A stretch of DNA of 64,000 nt from Campylorhamphus procurvoides (lineage: Eukaryota; Chordata; Aves; Passeriformes; Dendrocolaptidae), in NCBI GenBank assembly GCA_013396655.1, contig WBMV01008405.1, forward strand, positions 62,911-126,910, given 5' to 3'. The notes below the pieces were generated by a model, which saw nothing but the letters and a program-made list of their open reading frames with translations, was not told the origin of the DNA and ran no database searches. Shown here piece by piece: positions 46,801 through 58,593 of the stretch. The position numbers were made by a program, and so were the translations under genes. Within the stretch, counting starts at the first letter, position 1; every line of letters starts with the position of its first letter.

Positions 46801-49314
46801 TTGTCTGCCTTGTGGGTGTGTTACAGAAGAGAAATATCTTCTGCTTCTTGCAGTGCCTTTATTGGTGTCTCCTGGCAAATATCAAAATGCCATGTCAAAT
46901 CTGCAACTTCCAGCATCCCTTCCAGAGTGTTAATATACAGAGATCTTCTGGAAGATCTGCACATATCCACTTATCCCTTTGATTTGATTCAGTTTGTACT
47001 GCAGAGCAATTTCCAGGGAAAGTTTCAGCTGACCTTCTGTTCCCTTCTGCCTGTCCTTTCTCACATGGTTATTGACATGGTGTTAATAGTGAAGTCAACT
47101 CTTAGCCATGATGCTGCTCTACTCAAAATCTATTGCCTCTGTGTTTCTCTGGAGTTGCTTGGGTTGAGCTCTGAAATGTTAATTATTAGATCCTTGCCAA
47201 GAGATTATCTATAGCAAGTATTTTAGAAACAAGTTATCTACACATACTTTTTTTTCTCATCTTGATAAGGGTGTTTATTAGTTCCTCAGGTTCAGTTTGT
47301 TTGACAATAGGAAGTGTTTCTTCCATGAATTCTTCAAACCCTGACTTTCATAGAATTATAAGTTTCACTGTGAAGTCAACCACAGTTCTTGCATGTGGAT
47401 AAATAGATTTGCAATTTCTAACCAGAATTTCTAACCAGAAAACATTTGCAATAAGGAGCACTTTCTAATCTAAACTCCAGACTAACAGACCCACACTTAT
47501 CTTGCTATAATGATCTCCTCATTCTCAATGAAGATATGGGAGCAAGCACAATGATAGCAGGCTTTGGCAGCCCCAATCTCCCCACTGAATCTTGGGGAGC
47601 ACCTGTTGTCCATTTCCTTTGCAGCAGATTTACTTGGGCATTCAATTCCTGTGTATTACACTTACCAGCACTTCATGAATTCCAGGTTCTTTCATATATG
47701 GTTGTTTGTTATTTTTTTCTTTTCAGCTGAGAGCAGAGACAGTCTGCTCATTCATAGGATGATGCATTTGGATCTGCCTCAGAGACTCCCTATCAGTAAT
47801 TGCTGCTTTTCTCTTCTGACACAAATACATCCAAACATTTCTTCTGCAGACATACGAAAGCACTGCTGATGAGACCAAATCTGCCATACCCTACTATCAT
47901 TTCCATCCCTGGCAAATCCATGATTGTGGAACTTGTGTTTCTCAGAACTTGTGTTTTGTGAATGTAGGTTTTGAAGCAGTGATAGAACAGCCATGGCATT
48001 TCTAAGGCTGTGTGAATTATAAATTCTTTTCATGCTCTTGTGGGGAGGGATGTCCACTGGCTCCTTTCTCTTCTCCACTTAGCCTCACAAATGTGACAAT
48101 TACATCGAAATCTGCAATAAAATGTGGTATGTATTCTAAACTGCACAGAAATTCACAGGTATTATGTAAACCAGAGCATCAGTAACAGATGCACAGACCA
48201 AACAGATAGTGTGACATTCAATTTTCATTTTATTGTCTTGGCAAAATGACTCATGTGTAACAATTAACACATACGGAAAGACCACAAACCCACATGAATA
48301 AGCCTGACTAGCAGAAATGTTGCCACAACCTGCATAATAGTTCCCACCTGAGTTGGGGGGGCTTATCTAATACCGTTAGCTTACGACATGAATGGGTAGC
48401 ACAAATAGGGTCTGATTTTCCCCCTAAGATATATTATCATTATGCCAGTCTGACTCCATTAGTGTTACCAAACCACACCTGAGAAAACAAGGTCCATAAA
48501 TCAGGGATCATATACAATGATGACAGATAATATTGGACAATCATCTCTGGCCTCATTCTTACAGTAATAAATCAACACAGATATATGGCACAGACTGCAG
48601 TGCCACTAAATCTTTGTCCTTTTAAAACCATGTTTATTGAGTTTCAGGCTGGCAAAGCTATGGATTACTCCAGAAAAGCATTTTTAAGTGCATCAAAACC
48701 ACAGTGGGAAAGCATAACCCTTTCCAAGTAACAGCAGCTCACCGAGCTGCAAATGCTTCAGAAACCAGGCAAAAGCAACTTCTTCCACACAGAGGTAAGA
48801 AATCAAGTTTTCATCTATATTAGGGATCTGGCATGCTGCAGTCTTTTATCTTTTTGTGGTTTACATGTTTACACATAACAGGGCAGCCTGCCAGCAGCTC
48901 TGGCCAAAAGCAGCAGCGACGACTGAGTGGGTAGGTTTTTGCTGGAGCAGCACACGAAATAGGTAGGTTGGTTTTGTCAACATCCAGTTGTAAATCTGGA
49001 GGCACTGCCTGCAGTGCTGACCACCATTATAAACACAGCAAAACTGAATGGTGTCTGAGTGCTGCAAGGGACAGAAAACAAGGTACTGCAGCTGACAGAG
49101 AAGCCCTCCTAATGCATTCCCAAAGCTGTGTGACCTCATTTGCATTCACATTTTGGCCCACAACCACCATTTCAGCAATGCAAAGGAAAATCAACTGACT
49201 GAGCTTCCAGAATTACTTTAATGACTCAAATAATGTCAAATCAGTTTCCAACATCTATGGCAACTATCAGGGAATTTAGAATTAATAATCCCCAGTGAAC
49301 TGAACTGTGTCAGA
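43813..49314. other. Non-coding DNA, AT-rich; no confident gene
   Basis: No supported gene. The 44.4-46.0 kb part is strikingly AT-rich, with many TAATTA and ATTAAT motifs. - strand frames between 46.6 and 47.1 kb look somewhat protein-like and are discussed as a finding. Short tandem duplications occur at 44979-45003 (GGTTGATATA), 47417-47443 (ATTTCTAACCAGA) and 47935-47960 (AACTTGTGTTT). Confidence 0.5.
46356..46446 (+). repeat. (ATT)n / (TTG)n composite microsatellite
   Basis: About 90 bp of ATT and TTG/CTG triplets with interruptions. In the - strand it yields a poly-Asn/Ile frame that is an artefact of the repeat. Confidence 0.9.
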
Positions 49315-49428
49315 GTTCAGAAAGCTCTCAGGCACATGGTGGGGTTCTCGGGGTGTCCTGTGCAGGGCCAGGAGTTGGATTCAATGATCTTGATGGGTCC
49401 CTTCTGACTCAGCATATTCTGTGATTCA
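49315..49428 (+). mobile_element. CR1 LINE 3' end fragment
   Basis: TTCTCGGGGTGTCCTGTGCA, GGGCCAGGAGTTGGATTCAA, TGATCTTGATGGGTCCCTTC and a TATTCTGTGATTC end match a CR1 subfamily tail in + orientation. This subfamily tail differs from those at 26.4 and 39.9 kb, so it is a separate insertion. Confidence 0.88.
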
Positions 49429-52400
49429 GTTTCCTTGATCATATGTGTTTGGTAGGGTTTCATTATCCCATTATTCTTTGTAAAGGTGTATTCTAAAGGT
49501 GAACTCTTTGGTCTTTGGTCTGGGTATTGCAGTCTGGGTGCTGTGCACAACTCATAATCTTTCAGCAGGCAGTTGATGGGACAGGACACTAACACATCTT
49601 TCCATACATGCAAGCAAGAAAATAAGTTCATTAAAGGAAACCAAGAAAAGAGATAATCAAAGCTGAACCTAAGGCTTTCTCTTTGTAAATGAAAACCATT
49701 GTGAGTGCATTACAAGATCCCTTAATTTTATTTGAGATGGCTATGTAGCCCTTGGACCTGATAAAAGAGCACTCTCCAGGGTCCCTTCCAGACCCTCACT
49801 TCTGCAGCCGCACAACACAACACGTACTGGACTCATTTCACACTCAACATCTAACATACAGATGTTTACACTCGCTGCCCTGCCTGAGTTATCTGTGGAA
49901 AACAGGCCTGGCAAGGACAGCAAGCCTTGTTTGGGCTTCTGAGGTTGAAAATAAACTGCTAATAATAAACTAAGAGAGGTGGTGAATACAAACTGCTAAG
50001 AGGGGTTAAACCAAAGTAGCATTTATCCAGCATTTCTTCATTATGTATAGAACAGTGATTCTGCTTTCCTTGTACAGAAAAATTCCCACTAATATTTAAA
50101 GAGTACCTTTTTCCTTAAAAAGTTGTACAAAATACAGCCCTTGGACTACAGGGAAAAATAAGCAATTTCAGTAAAAATCAAGTGTGTTTGGTTCAGCTCC
50201 AAGTGCCTTGTGAGAAGAACAGAACTAAAATTCACCTTGGGGCATCCAAAGATAACAAATGCAGTTCTGAGAGAAAGTATGGGCATCTGTAGTTACAGCA
50301 AAACGTGTATTGTGTGTTTGTATTACACAAGGTTTTGTTCTTTGCTGAGCAACATGACCTATTTCCCAGCATCATGTGATTTTTTTGTATTGGAAGACTC
50401 TTCTGTAAAGAAGTAGAGTCAATTTCCCAGTGGAAAAGAGAAAAAAATGGTTTTCCTTAATTCTGCCCAATAAAATAGTATAACATTGCATTTCTTCTTC
50501 TTTATTTATTTAAACTTCATAACCCTTTTGAAAGGTACATACGTGTAAAGCATACACACATGCTTATCTTTTTCTGGCAATATGTAGTTTCATTAAGTTT
50601 TCATTCAAAAAAGTGTACAAGGCATCAGGAAAATCCAAAATAAACTACACTTGGATGTAATATGATTTAAAGTCCATTTCCCACCACAAAGGCAGTTAAG
50701 CACTTAGGCATCTAAAGTGCACAAAAGGAATTTGGGTTGCTTTCCATACCTCCCAACTCACTGTGGTGCCTGTTTTCTGCTTAAATTTCGCTTAGGTGCC
50801 TGAAGCTTTTTCAACTATGTACATGGAGATGTCACCCCTGGCTAAAATCATCTGGCATTCCTAAAACAGGAATTCCTATCCCAAGTTCATATGCAACTGT
50901 CTATCAGAGTTCTTCAGTTCGTTCCTAATTGAGCCAACACTAAATCTGAAAGGAGAGAGAAAAAAATAACAAGCATATACACAATGGAGACATCTGGAAG
51001 GGAACTGTTTATACAAACTCAACAGCTTTTGAAAAGCTGGACCGTTGAAGTATACACAGTTAGGCACTCCAAATCAGCAGTCCCTTCTGAAATGCCTGTT
51101 CTATATGTATTTTTAGCTTGCAGCTTCTTTATTTCTGGTCATTTCTTCTACCATACTGGAAGTATTTGTAATTATGGTGATAGGACTTTTTTTTTAATGC
51201 TTGTGTAACTCAAAAAATGACCAAATAAAAGCTGATTGCACTTTCTCAAAGAAATTTCAGCTCTAAAAGCAATTAATTTTCAGGTAATTGGTGGTAAGCT
51301 GGGTTTATAGTTGAGGCTTCTGTTCACTTGTCATTATCAACAGCACAACACTACTGAGAACACAGCAAAGCAGTCAATACTGCAGTAATGACTATAAGGC
51401 AGTGTTGAACATTTGGTAAGCTAAGCGGATATTCAGTTAGGTTGGATTTAAAGTATTAGCCACTTCAGGAGATGAATTCTGGCTTTCTGCATCTTTTGTA
51501 TCACATGCACGTTAATGCATTGTATCAACTTGTTTTCTGTGAAGACATCCAATTAATTAAAGCTTAAATTTAGGACAGGATGTGTCAACGCTAGAAAATA
51601 ACAGTGCTATGTCGTGCTTTCACAGAGGTGACCAAGGCTGTGCTTCTGCCCTTGCCAGAACGCCCCTGAATATTCAAGAACAGATGAGCCCCAGTTCAGC
51701 AGCTAGTGCAGGATCTGCTGTACCAGCATGCAAGTGGTGCCTGGATTCTGCTCACTCCATAAGGGAATTGGAGCTTCCCTGGGGTTTACAGGAAATGATG
51801 AAGAGCTGCCTTTGCATTGGCATGGTGAACATGACTTAGACACAGGTCAGTATTGAAAACTAATATGGAAATATTCTCCAGTGATTTTTAATGGTATGAG
51901 AAACCAGAATGAGATTTGAGGAAGGAAAGGCTATAGCAGGTGAGATAGGTACAAAGTGGGTACATATCAAATGCTGAGAATGTCTCTTTAGGTGGAGAGA
52001 AAATCTGTTTCTCCAAATTATATTCATACTTTCAGAAAAATTGACAAGTGAAGATCAATGCAAAAGACTTTCCAGCAGAACCTACATTTAGGAAGTTCTG
52101 AAATAGCTGTTTTCCTGATGCTCTTAAGTAGATTTCAACTGCTTTGATGTGTTAAGGGGGGTTTGCTCAATATAAAAGGTTAGTAGTGCTTTATTTGAAG
52201 TCTTGATTCATGAACAGAGCAAACATTGCTTCTGTGGAAGAGCTGATTTTAAGCCCAGAGCTAATAATGGATAAATATCAGGACAATTGCTCTTAGTTTT
52301 ATCCCAGAGGTAATGACCAGCACTTCACAGAGCTCTCCTAAGTGCTGAGAAATAGAAGATGCTGTTTGCCAGAAGATGTCACAACACAGCTGAGCAGGAG

Positions 52401-54199
52401 GGTGGAAATTCATTTCTTGGCAAACTTTATAGGTGCTACCTTTGGGATTTTATGTTCATGCTATTTCCGTATATTCACAATTTTTATATCTAAGCTTTAA
52501 ATGTACTTCCTTTTCTCTTTTCATCTTTATCTGTCTCATGTTAAAATACTCTGTGAATGTGCCATCCTTCCAGATTTTAGTTTTGATCATTTGATTGTTG
52601 TATGCACAACAATCTCAGTGAGCACTACAAGCACTGCAAAGTAGGACTGCCAGTATATAATAATATAGGGAATTTATGTTTTGTTGTAATTAAAATTTGA
52701 GTAGACCAGAAACAGGACAGGCAAGCTCAACTTTCCTCCTGTTAGTGACAGAATCTGAATAGTCTTCTGTCTGAAGAAATGATGTCATCCCTATTTCTGC
52801 AATCAAACTGTCATAAACTACTTCTATTAGATCATTTCCTTGAATGAGCTATTTCTTGTTTGGAAAAGGACTTGTGAGGTATTAAAACTTGAAGCTGTAC
52901 TCTGTGTATCCTTGTGCAAACCCAGAAGTTGCAGAAAATAATGGCTTGAAAATACCTGTGTGCTACAAGTATGGGAAAAGGAAGACAAACAGGAGGCTCC
53001 ACACCAGGACCCTCAGAGGAAGGAAAGCTAAATTGCCTTTGTCCTGCCTCCATTCTGAGCTACATGAGGGACTGAAATCACCTGTGACGTTCTCCAGGAA
53101 GCCATGGAAACTTTTGGAATTTATAGCAGCCTACTATAAGGCTACACCAGCACAGGAGAGCAGCCAAAGGTTTTGTGGCTGGCCAGGGCCAGGTTGGGCT
53201 GAGCAGCATTAGATGTGGCTGGTCAGAACTGCCAGCAAGAGGCTGTGCTGGAGGAGAGAGAGGGAAGAAAAAGTAACATATGCACCTGACCTAAGGGCAG
53301 AATCTCTGCCTTGTACTAGAACTCAGCTACAACTGGAAACCAGTTATGAGTTCTGGACCACAGCAAAAGCAGAGCAATAAAGCAATTTAATGACATTTCG
53401 AATAAAAGAAGAATGAAACAGAATGAAAATATTTACATATTACTGTGTGTACTTTTCTGAAGTAGGTTATGATACAGTAGATCTGAATGTCCCATGTTGC
53501 AGACAAAAGAGAGGAACATTTGGAACCTAAACAACAGGTAAACCCACTTTTTTCTAACATCTCCCACAGATGCTGAGGGTAGTATTTGCTTTACTGTGAA
53601 GATCAAGACAGTGTTATGACGACTGTCTTTCCATATAACTGTCTAATGTTAGTGTCTCCAAAATCTGTACTCAGGAACCAAATAAAAAGAACTGCCTTTC
53701 AGAGGTAATGAACATGTGATCTTGAACAAAAAGCTTTAAGAGCTGCAAGCATTCACCATTTTGCAAAGTATACCTAATTATGTAATGGCATCAGCAAGGT
53801 GTTTGAAGGATAACATTAGACACTTGTATTTAAAAACGCTGGTCCAATTTCACTTTTTTCTTCTTTTTTTTTTTTTTTTTAGAAAAAAAAAAAGAAAAGG
53901 TTGTGACTTCCAAGCTTTGACACTTCCTCATGCTTCATCCAAGAAAGGAGAGGAAGACCTCCCTACCTCTACTCAATATCACCCTCATCATGTTGAGTTT
54001 CTCTGGACAGGACAGACGCAGCTACTGCAGTTCTGTCACCTCCTGAGGAGAAGGAATAAGATTCAAAAAAAGCCAAACCAAAACAAAAAAACCTTATCCG
54101 TCAAGAACTACTGTCAAAAACGGACCAAACCTGTACTGCCTTTGATGTGTTACTACCCGCTTCTTCATGGTTACATTTAGGAACACAAAGTCTCAGTCA
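49429..54199. other. Non-coding DNA upstream of the CpG island
   Basis: No recognised transposable element or gene. One good - strand 3' splice site-like sequence (50946-50970) is noted as a finding. The rest is ordinary AT-rich sequence with frames of 60-140 codons in several phases. Confidence 0.5.
53853..53900. repeat. Poly-T / poly-A inverted tract
   Basis: A pyrimidine run ending in T17 (53864-53880) is followed after AG by A11 (53883-53893) and GAAAAGG. It is a near-perfect T/A hairpin. It could be two abutting retroposon tails or polymerase slippage in one tract. Confidence 0.8.
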
Positions 54200-54690
54200 G
54201 TCTATCGGCGTTGCATCTGTAACAACCAAATAACCCGGCGGAGATCCCGCTACTTTCACGGGGAGCATCCCCCAAGTCCGGTCCTTGTCAGGGCATCCAT
54301 TCGCAGATTTACAGGAGCATCGCTCCTGCGCCTCTCCCGCCTCCATCCCCGGGACGGTGCCATTTATCAGCACCATTAACGTGGCCCTTTCCTGCTTTTA
54401 CACGAAGTTTCCGCTATCGATCCCCCGCCGCTCCATCTCCGCCTTTCTCCCAACACAGTTTCTGTGTCCGGGAGCTCCTCTCACCCCTCCGGGCCGCCCA
54501 TGGGCACCTCCCCATCCCTCCGCATCTCACCGCATCCCTCCCCATCCCTCCCCGCCGCGGGATGCGGTGCGGAGCGGGGGGGCAGGACCGCATTCCATGG
54601 CTCCGGTGAGCGGCTCCGAGGGGCTGCGGGGCACTCCCATCCCCCGAGACAGGGCGATCTCCACGCAGCCACCACCGGGGAGCCCCGGGG

Positions 54691-55050
54691 ATGGAGGGAG
54701 GAGTGCGGGAATCGCATCCCGCAGCGGAGCCCCGGGGTTGGGGGGGATGGAGGGAGAAGTGTGGGCATCGCATCCCGCAGCAGAGCCCCGGCGATGGGGG
54801 GGGATGGAAGGAGGAGGGCGGGCATCGCATCCCGCAGCGGAGCCCCGGGGTTGGGGGGGATGGAGGGAGAAGTGTGGGCATCGCATCCCGCAGCAGAGCC
54901 CCGGCGATGGGGGGGGATGGAAGGAGGAGGGCGGGCATCGCATCCCGCAGCGGAGCNGGGATGGGTGGGGGGATGGAGGGATGGAGGGGCGGAGGGAGGG
55001 AGGGACGGAGGGACGGAGGAGTGCGGGCATCGCATCCCGCAGCGGAGCCC
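54691..55050 (+). repeat. 56/57-bp minisatellite with 113-bp dimer
   Basis: The 10-mer ATCGCATCCC recurs at 54711, 54767, 54824, 54880, 54937 and 55029. Spacing is 56, 57, 56, 57 and then 92 bp. Odd and even units differ consistently (CAGCGGAGCCCCGGGGTTGG against CAGCAGAGCCCCGGCGATGG), so the array is two near-identical 113-bp dimers plus flanking partial units. The 92-bp interval holds a GGATGGAGGGA-type subrepeat and an undetermined base at 54957. The unit is not a multiple of three and shows no coding logic. Confidence 0.92.
54957..54957. other. Undetermined base (N) inside minisatellite
   Basis: A single N follows CGGAGC where the repeat phase breaks and the next repeat unit is out of register. 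It likely marks an unresolved or collapsed repeat join rather than one ambiguous base. Confidence 0.75.
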
Positions 55051-55138
55051 CGGCCGGGCGGTGTGCGGGGCGGAGCCGTGCCGGGCGGGAGGAGCAGAGC
55101 TGGCCGCTGCCGCCCCCGCTATCTGACCCGACCTTCCC

Positions 55139-55168
55139 CCTCTTCTCCTCCTCCTCCTCCTCCTCCGC
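55139..55168 (+). repeat. (CTC)n / pyrimidine tract in CpG island
   Basis: TCTTCTCCTCCTCCTCCTCC followed by TCCGCCCCCC. A short triplet tract just left of the probable first exon. Pyrimidine tracts of this kind are frequent immediately upstream of TATA-less start sites. Confidence 0.8.
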
Positions 55169-55169
55169 C

Positions 55170-55783
55170 CCCCGGCTCTCCTGCCCCCAGCGGCCCGGGA
55201 GGAACTGAACCATCGCCGCACAGGAAGTAGCGGCTGCGGGGAGCAGCAGCAGCAGCGGCAGAGGAGGCAGCAGAAGCGGCGGCGGCGACAGCTGGGGCTG
55301 CCGCACTCAATGAGCGGCGCTCCCGCAGCCGCCCGCCCCGCTCNAGCCCCCTGCCCCGCTCGCCCCTTCCCCGCCCCGCCGGGGGCTGCAGGCTGAGGCG
55401 GGCACAGGCAGCTCCGGCTCTTCCCCGGGGGCAGGAGGAGGAGAGGAGGAGGCGGCGGGGACCGCAGGTTGGTGCCGCTCCGCCGGCGAGGATGCGGGAT
55501 TAGGGAGGCGGGCGGCGCACCCTCCTCGGCCGGGGCGGCATCGCCGGGGGCTCGGCCGGCCGGGAGCCCCTCTGGGAAAGGCCCCATCGCGCCGCCCCCG
55601 CTGCGGCGGCACGGGAGGAGCATTGCCGGGCCCGGCTCGGCTCGGCTCGGTCCGGCGGGGGCAGCGCTTTGTGCGCCGGCGGGCGGGACCCGGGGCGGAT
55701 GCGGTGGGGGGATGCAGGGCGGCGGTGGCGGTGCGGGGAAGGGCACAATGGTCCCGGCTGGAAGCGCATCCTGCCCATCCCGG
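55170..55783 (+). other. Probable first exon region, gene unknown
   Basis: I infer a + strand transcript starting in the GC-rich block after the CTC tract. Two donor-like sequences could end exon 1: CGCAG followed by GTTGGT (exon end 55467) and CCCGG followed by GTGAGAT (exon end 55783). The second is the stronger. ATG codons at 55699, 55712 and 55748 lie before it. The first gives a frame beginning MRWGDAGRRWRCGEG and the second MQGGGGGAGKGTMVP; the third continues the second. None is recognisable and the exon may be wholly 5' UTR. The CAG/CGG-rich block at 55230-55290 (AGCAGCAGCAGCAGCGGC) is typical 5' UTR material. Direction is inferred from donors only. Confidence 0.4.
55344..55344. other. 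Undetermined base (N) in CpG island
   Basis: A single N within a C-rich stretch of the probable first exon (CCGCTCNAGCCCC). GC-rich avian promoters are hard to sequence, so a small gap here is plausible. Confidence 0.7.
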
Positions 55784-57882
55784 GTGAGATGGACGCCGTC
55801 CCGGGAGGCTCGGGCTGGCGGCTCGGTACTGGGAGGGGGGCGGCTGGGCTTTCCAGCGGGTGGGAGGAAGGATGGGTGGGTGGATGGGCGAAAAGTGGGA
55901 GAGTGGCTTGTAACAAAAAGAAAGAAAGAAGGAAAGCCTGTTTCCGAAGAGCCGGGCTGTACCTGGGTGCACGGCTTGCGAGGGCAAAATGGAGAAGAGC
56001 AAACCCTATTGATCTGAGAACGGCAACCAAATAGGATGCTGTTGTGCCTGGATTCTGTTCAGAGGGTGCTGACGGATTTATTAAGGTGCTAACCCAGTGT
56101 TGTAAGCATCTAAATCAATAAGCACGTTAATTACCCCCTTACAGCTTTTAATGCACTGTGTTCTAAGGGAATTTTTGTGTTGAGACTGTTACCTGTTTGA
56201 TGACACTCTTGTCTATTCTTCCCCTCTGATATTTTTTTCCTCTTTGAATTTTCATATTTCCTCATTGATTAGGCAGAGAGATGTGGAATGAGAAAGGAGA
56301 GTGGTAGAGTTTCCAGTAATCTTGCTGCTCATTCTTCAAAGCAATAATAATCTCATTAGCTCATCATGTTGCCTTACTCATTAATTTCAAGTCCAAAATA
56401 AACTCTGTGGCCTTTCCTCCTCTCCTTCTCTAGGGGAAATAGGCTGAAGTCCAAGATGGCATGTTTGCCATCAGTGAATTGCTGCTATGTACGAGCATGT
56501 TTGGGAGCAGAGTGGTTAAGCTCTCCACTTGTCTTGGCAGTGTTTCTTTTGTGGTGAACGCTCTTCACTTGAGACTGTGCTTGAACTACAGGTTGTTTGG
56601 ATGAAGTTCAATGTAATCACAGAGAGGTATATGTATTTTTTTCAAGTTTGATCCTACAACCAGCAGAATTTATATTTCATTCATTTTCCTGTGAGCCTGC
56701 AGCTGTGTATGAGATGATGAGGTTAAATGGAGTTTTAGTTGTAACCTGCAGTGAACTTGCTTTGCAGCAGTGAGCACTGGGCTGCTACAGAGTCCTTGTG
56801 CTGTGAATAGGTCTGAACCTTGGATTTTAATCATAAATGTTCTAGTCTTTCCTGTAACTTTCATGGAAGCCTTAGCTTTTGGTTTCCTTCTGTGTACTCT
56901 AGTCTTCTTCCCTTTCACATCTCTTGCTGCTGAACTTTCACAATTAAAATTAAATGTGTTACTTTCAGTATGTTTTTCAGTGTTTTTTAAGGGCAGACTT
57001 ATGTACTCTTAAGAGGGTCTCATTATCTCTTTGTCCCTTAATTCCCACTTTCACCTCTCCACCCTTATGCACACACTTAATTGGAGAAAGCAGGATGGAG
57101 AACAGTTGGTCTCCAAATATAGCTTGAATTCAACATGCACAGGGAAAACACCTGACCAGATTGTCCCTGCTGAGCATGATTAAAATGGCAGGACCACTTA
57201 TCAAAACTTTGTAGTGCATTTTAACAATGCATTGCAGATAGCTCTTTGAAAGTATGCGAGTTGTACCTGACAAGGACTGAAATCAGAATGGGTTTTAGTG
57301 GAGGTAAAGTTGAACAGAAATAAGGATGTTATTTCCTCTTCCCTGTGTGGTGGTTTTTTTGTCTCTGAAGAGGTGCATTAACAAACAGAACTTACAGGGA
57401 ACTCTACTAGCACAAAGTATATGTTCTTTTCCCAGCCAGAGCTAAAGCTTTCTGCTCTGTGTTAATCTTCTTACAAAATGAAATTATTGCATAGTCCTGT
57501 GCTAGCTTCAGTTTGATTTTTTTCCTTTCTGCCTCTCTTAGCAGAAAGATGCATTGTTTTCAAATCCTAAATGGTGTTTTGTTTGCTTACAAAACTATTA
57601 TGGAATAATTGGATTTGAGGCTTGAATTTTGTGGGGAACCAGTGTGAATAAAGTACTGCTGTTAACTTTAATGAGTTCACCTGTACTAAATTTACAATAG
57701 CCATAAATTATGGTAAGCTGTTTCTACACTCTATGCAAATACAATAAAAAACCAAGAAAGGTTGCATTCAGTCTTGCTTCTTTGGCTTATGAGACCATAA
57801 TTCTGGATGGGAATGGCCAAAGTACTGATGAAGAAACATAGTTATCTTCTACAGTGGCTAAAAATGGCCAGTTCTTTCAGTG

Positions 57883-57904
57883 TTTTTTTTTTTTTTTTTT
57901 TTTT
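57883..57904 (+). repeat. Poly-T tract (22 nt)
   Basis: An uninterrupted T22 run. It has no adjacent recognisable retroposon body. Confidence 0.9.
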
Positions 57905-58577
57905 AGTATTCATGCTGAGTATTGGTGCATGTGTTGTCTTGTTATAGTTAGTGCCTGAACAAAGACCAGGTGACTAGGCAATCAGTATCGTGAGTATTAG
58001 GAGATGAAGAACAAAAGAAACAACAAAAACCCAAGGGAACTCAAAATTTCCTTGTGTCTCAGACTGTTCCATTGCTTTCTGGTGCTGAGCCACCAGCAGT
58101 AAGTGTTCTGTCTTCACTTGCATTTCAGGGTAGCCCTTCACTTGCTTGTGGGTAGCTCTTAATAAGTGCTAGGATTAATAAGTAATTGATAGCATCTCTT
58201 TTAGTAAAACTAAAAGGAGGGGAATGGAGAGATATTTGAAAGTGTTATCCAAATTTCCTGTTTACTTACAGTATTAACCAACATAAAATAACATAACATA
58301 ATAATCCCAAGGCCTTTGCTGCATGCTTGATGAAAATATTCTTAAATTAAATCAGTTTGCCATCTGATGCACAATCATGGTCAGGATTCCAGGCGTGAGT
58401 CAGCACCTAAGTTGGGGACTGATTCTCACTAGGATACAGGCACCTGTGGCTAAAATCAGGATAATTTAGGAAGTGTTTTGTTTTCTGGTGCACCAAGCCA
58501 GTAATCTGTTCCTGTTTTAGTTTATTAATAGCAGAGATCCAAATTTCAAATGGCTAAAAAGGAAATAAACCCTTGCT

Positions 58578-58593
58578 TATATATATATATATA
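58578..58593. repeat. (TA)8 microsatellite
   Basis: A short TA dinucleotide run followed by an AT-rich stretch. Confidence 0.85.

Larger units (their letters stand above)
54200..55900. promoter_or_regulatory. CpG island, probable promoter
   Basis: A sharp change from AT-rich DNA to dense CpG sequence with GGGCGG/CCGCCC-type boxes on both strands, and back to AT-rich DNA by about 55950. This is the only such region in the window. It contains an ETS-type CAGGAAGTAG (55221-55230), CAG/CGG-rich purine tracts and a CTC-repeat, features common in bird and mammal housekeeping or neural promoters. There is no obvious TATA box. The island may serve a + strand gene, a - strand gene, or both. Long GC-rich open frames across it on both strands (up to 421 codons on the - strand) are explained by lack of stop codons in GC-rich DNA. 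Confidence 0.85.

Noticed and set aside
54481..55746. 421-codon - strand and 307-codon + strand frames across the CpG island
   Set aside because: GC-rich sequence rarely has stop codons. The frames run through a minisatellite whose unit is not a multiple of three and through undetermined bases, and give Pro/Arg/Gly-rich peptides on both strands.
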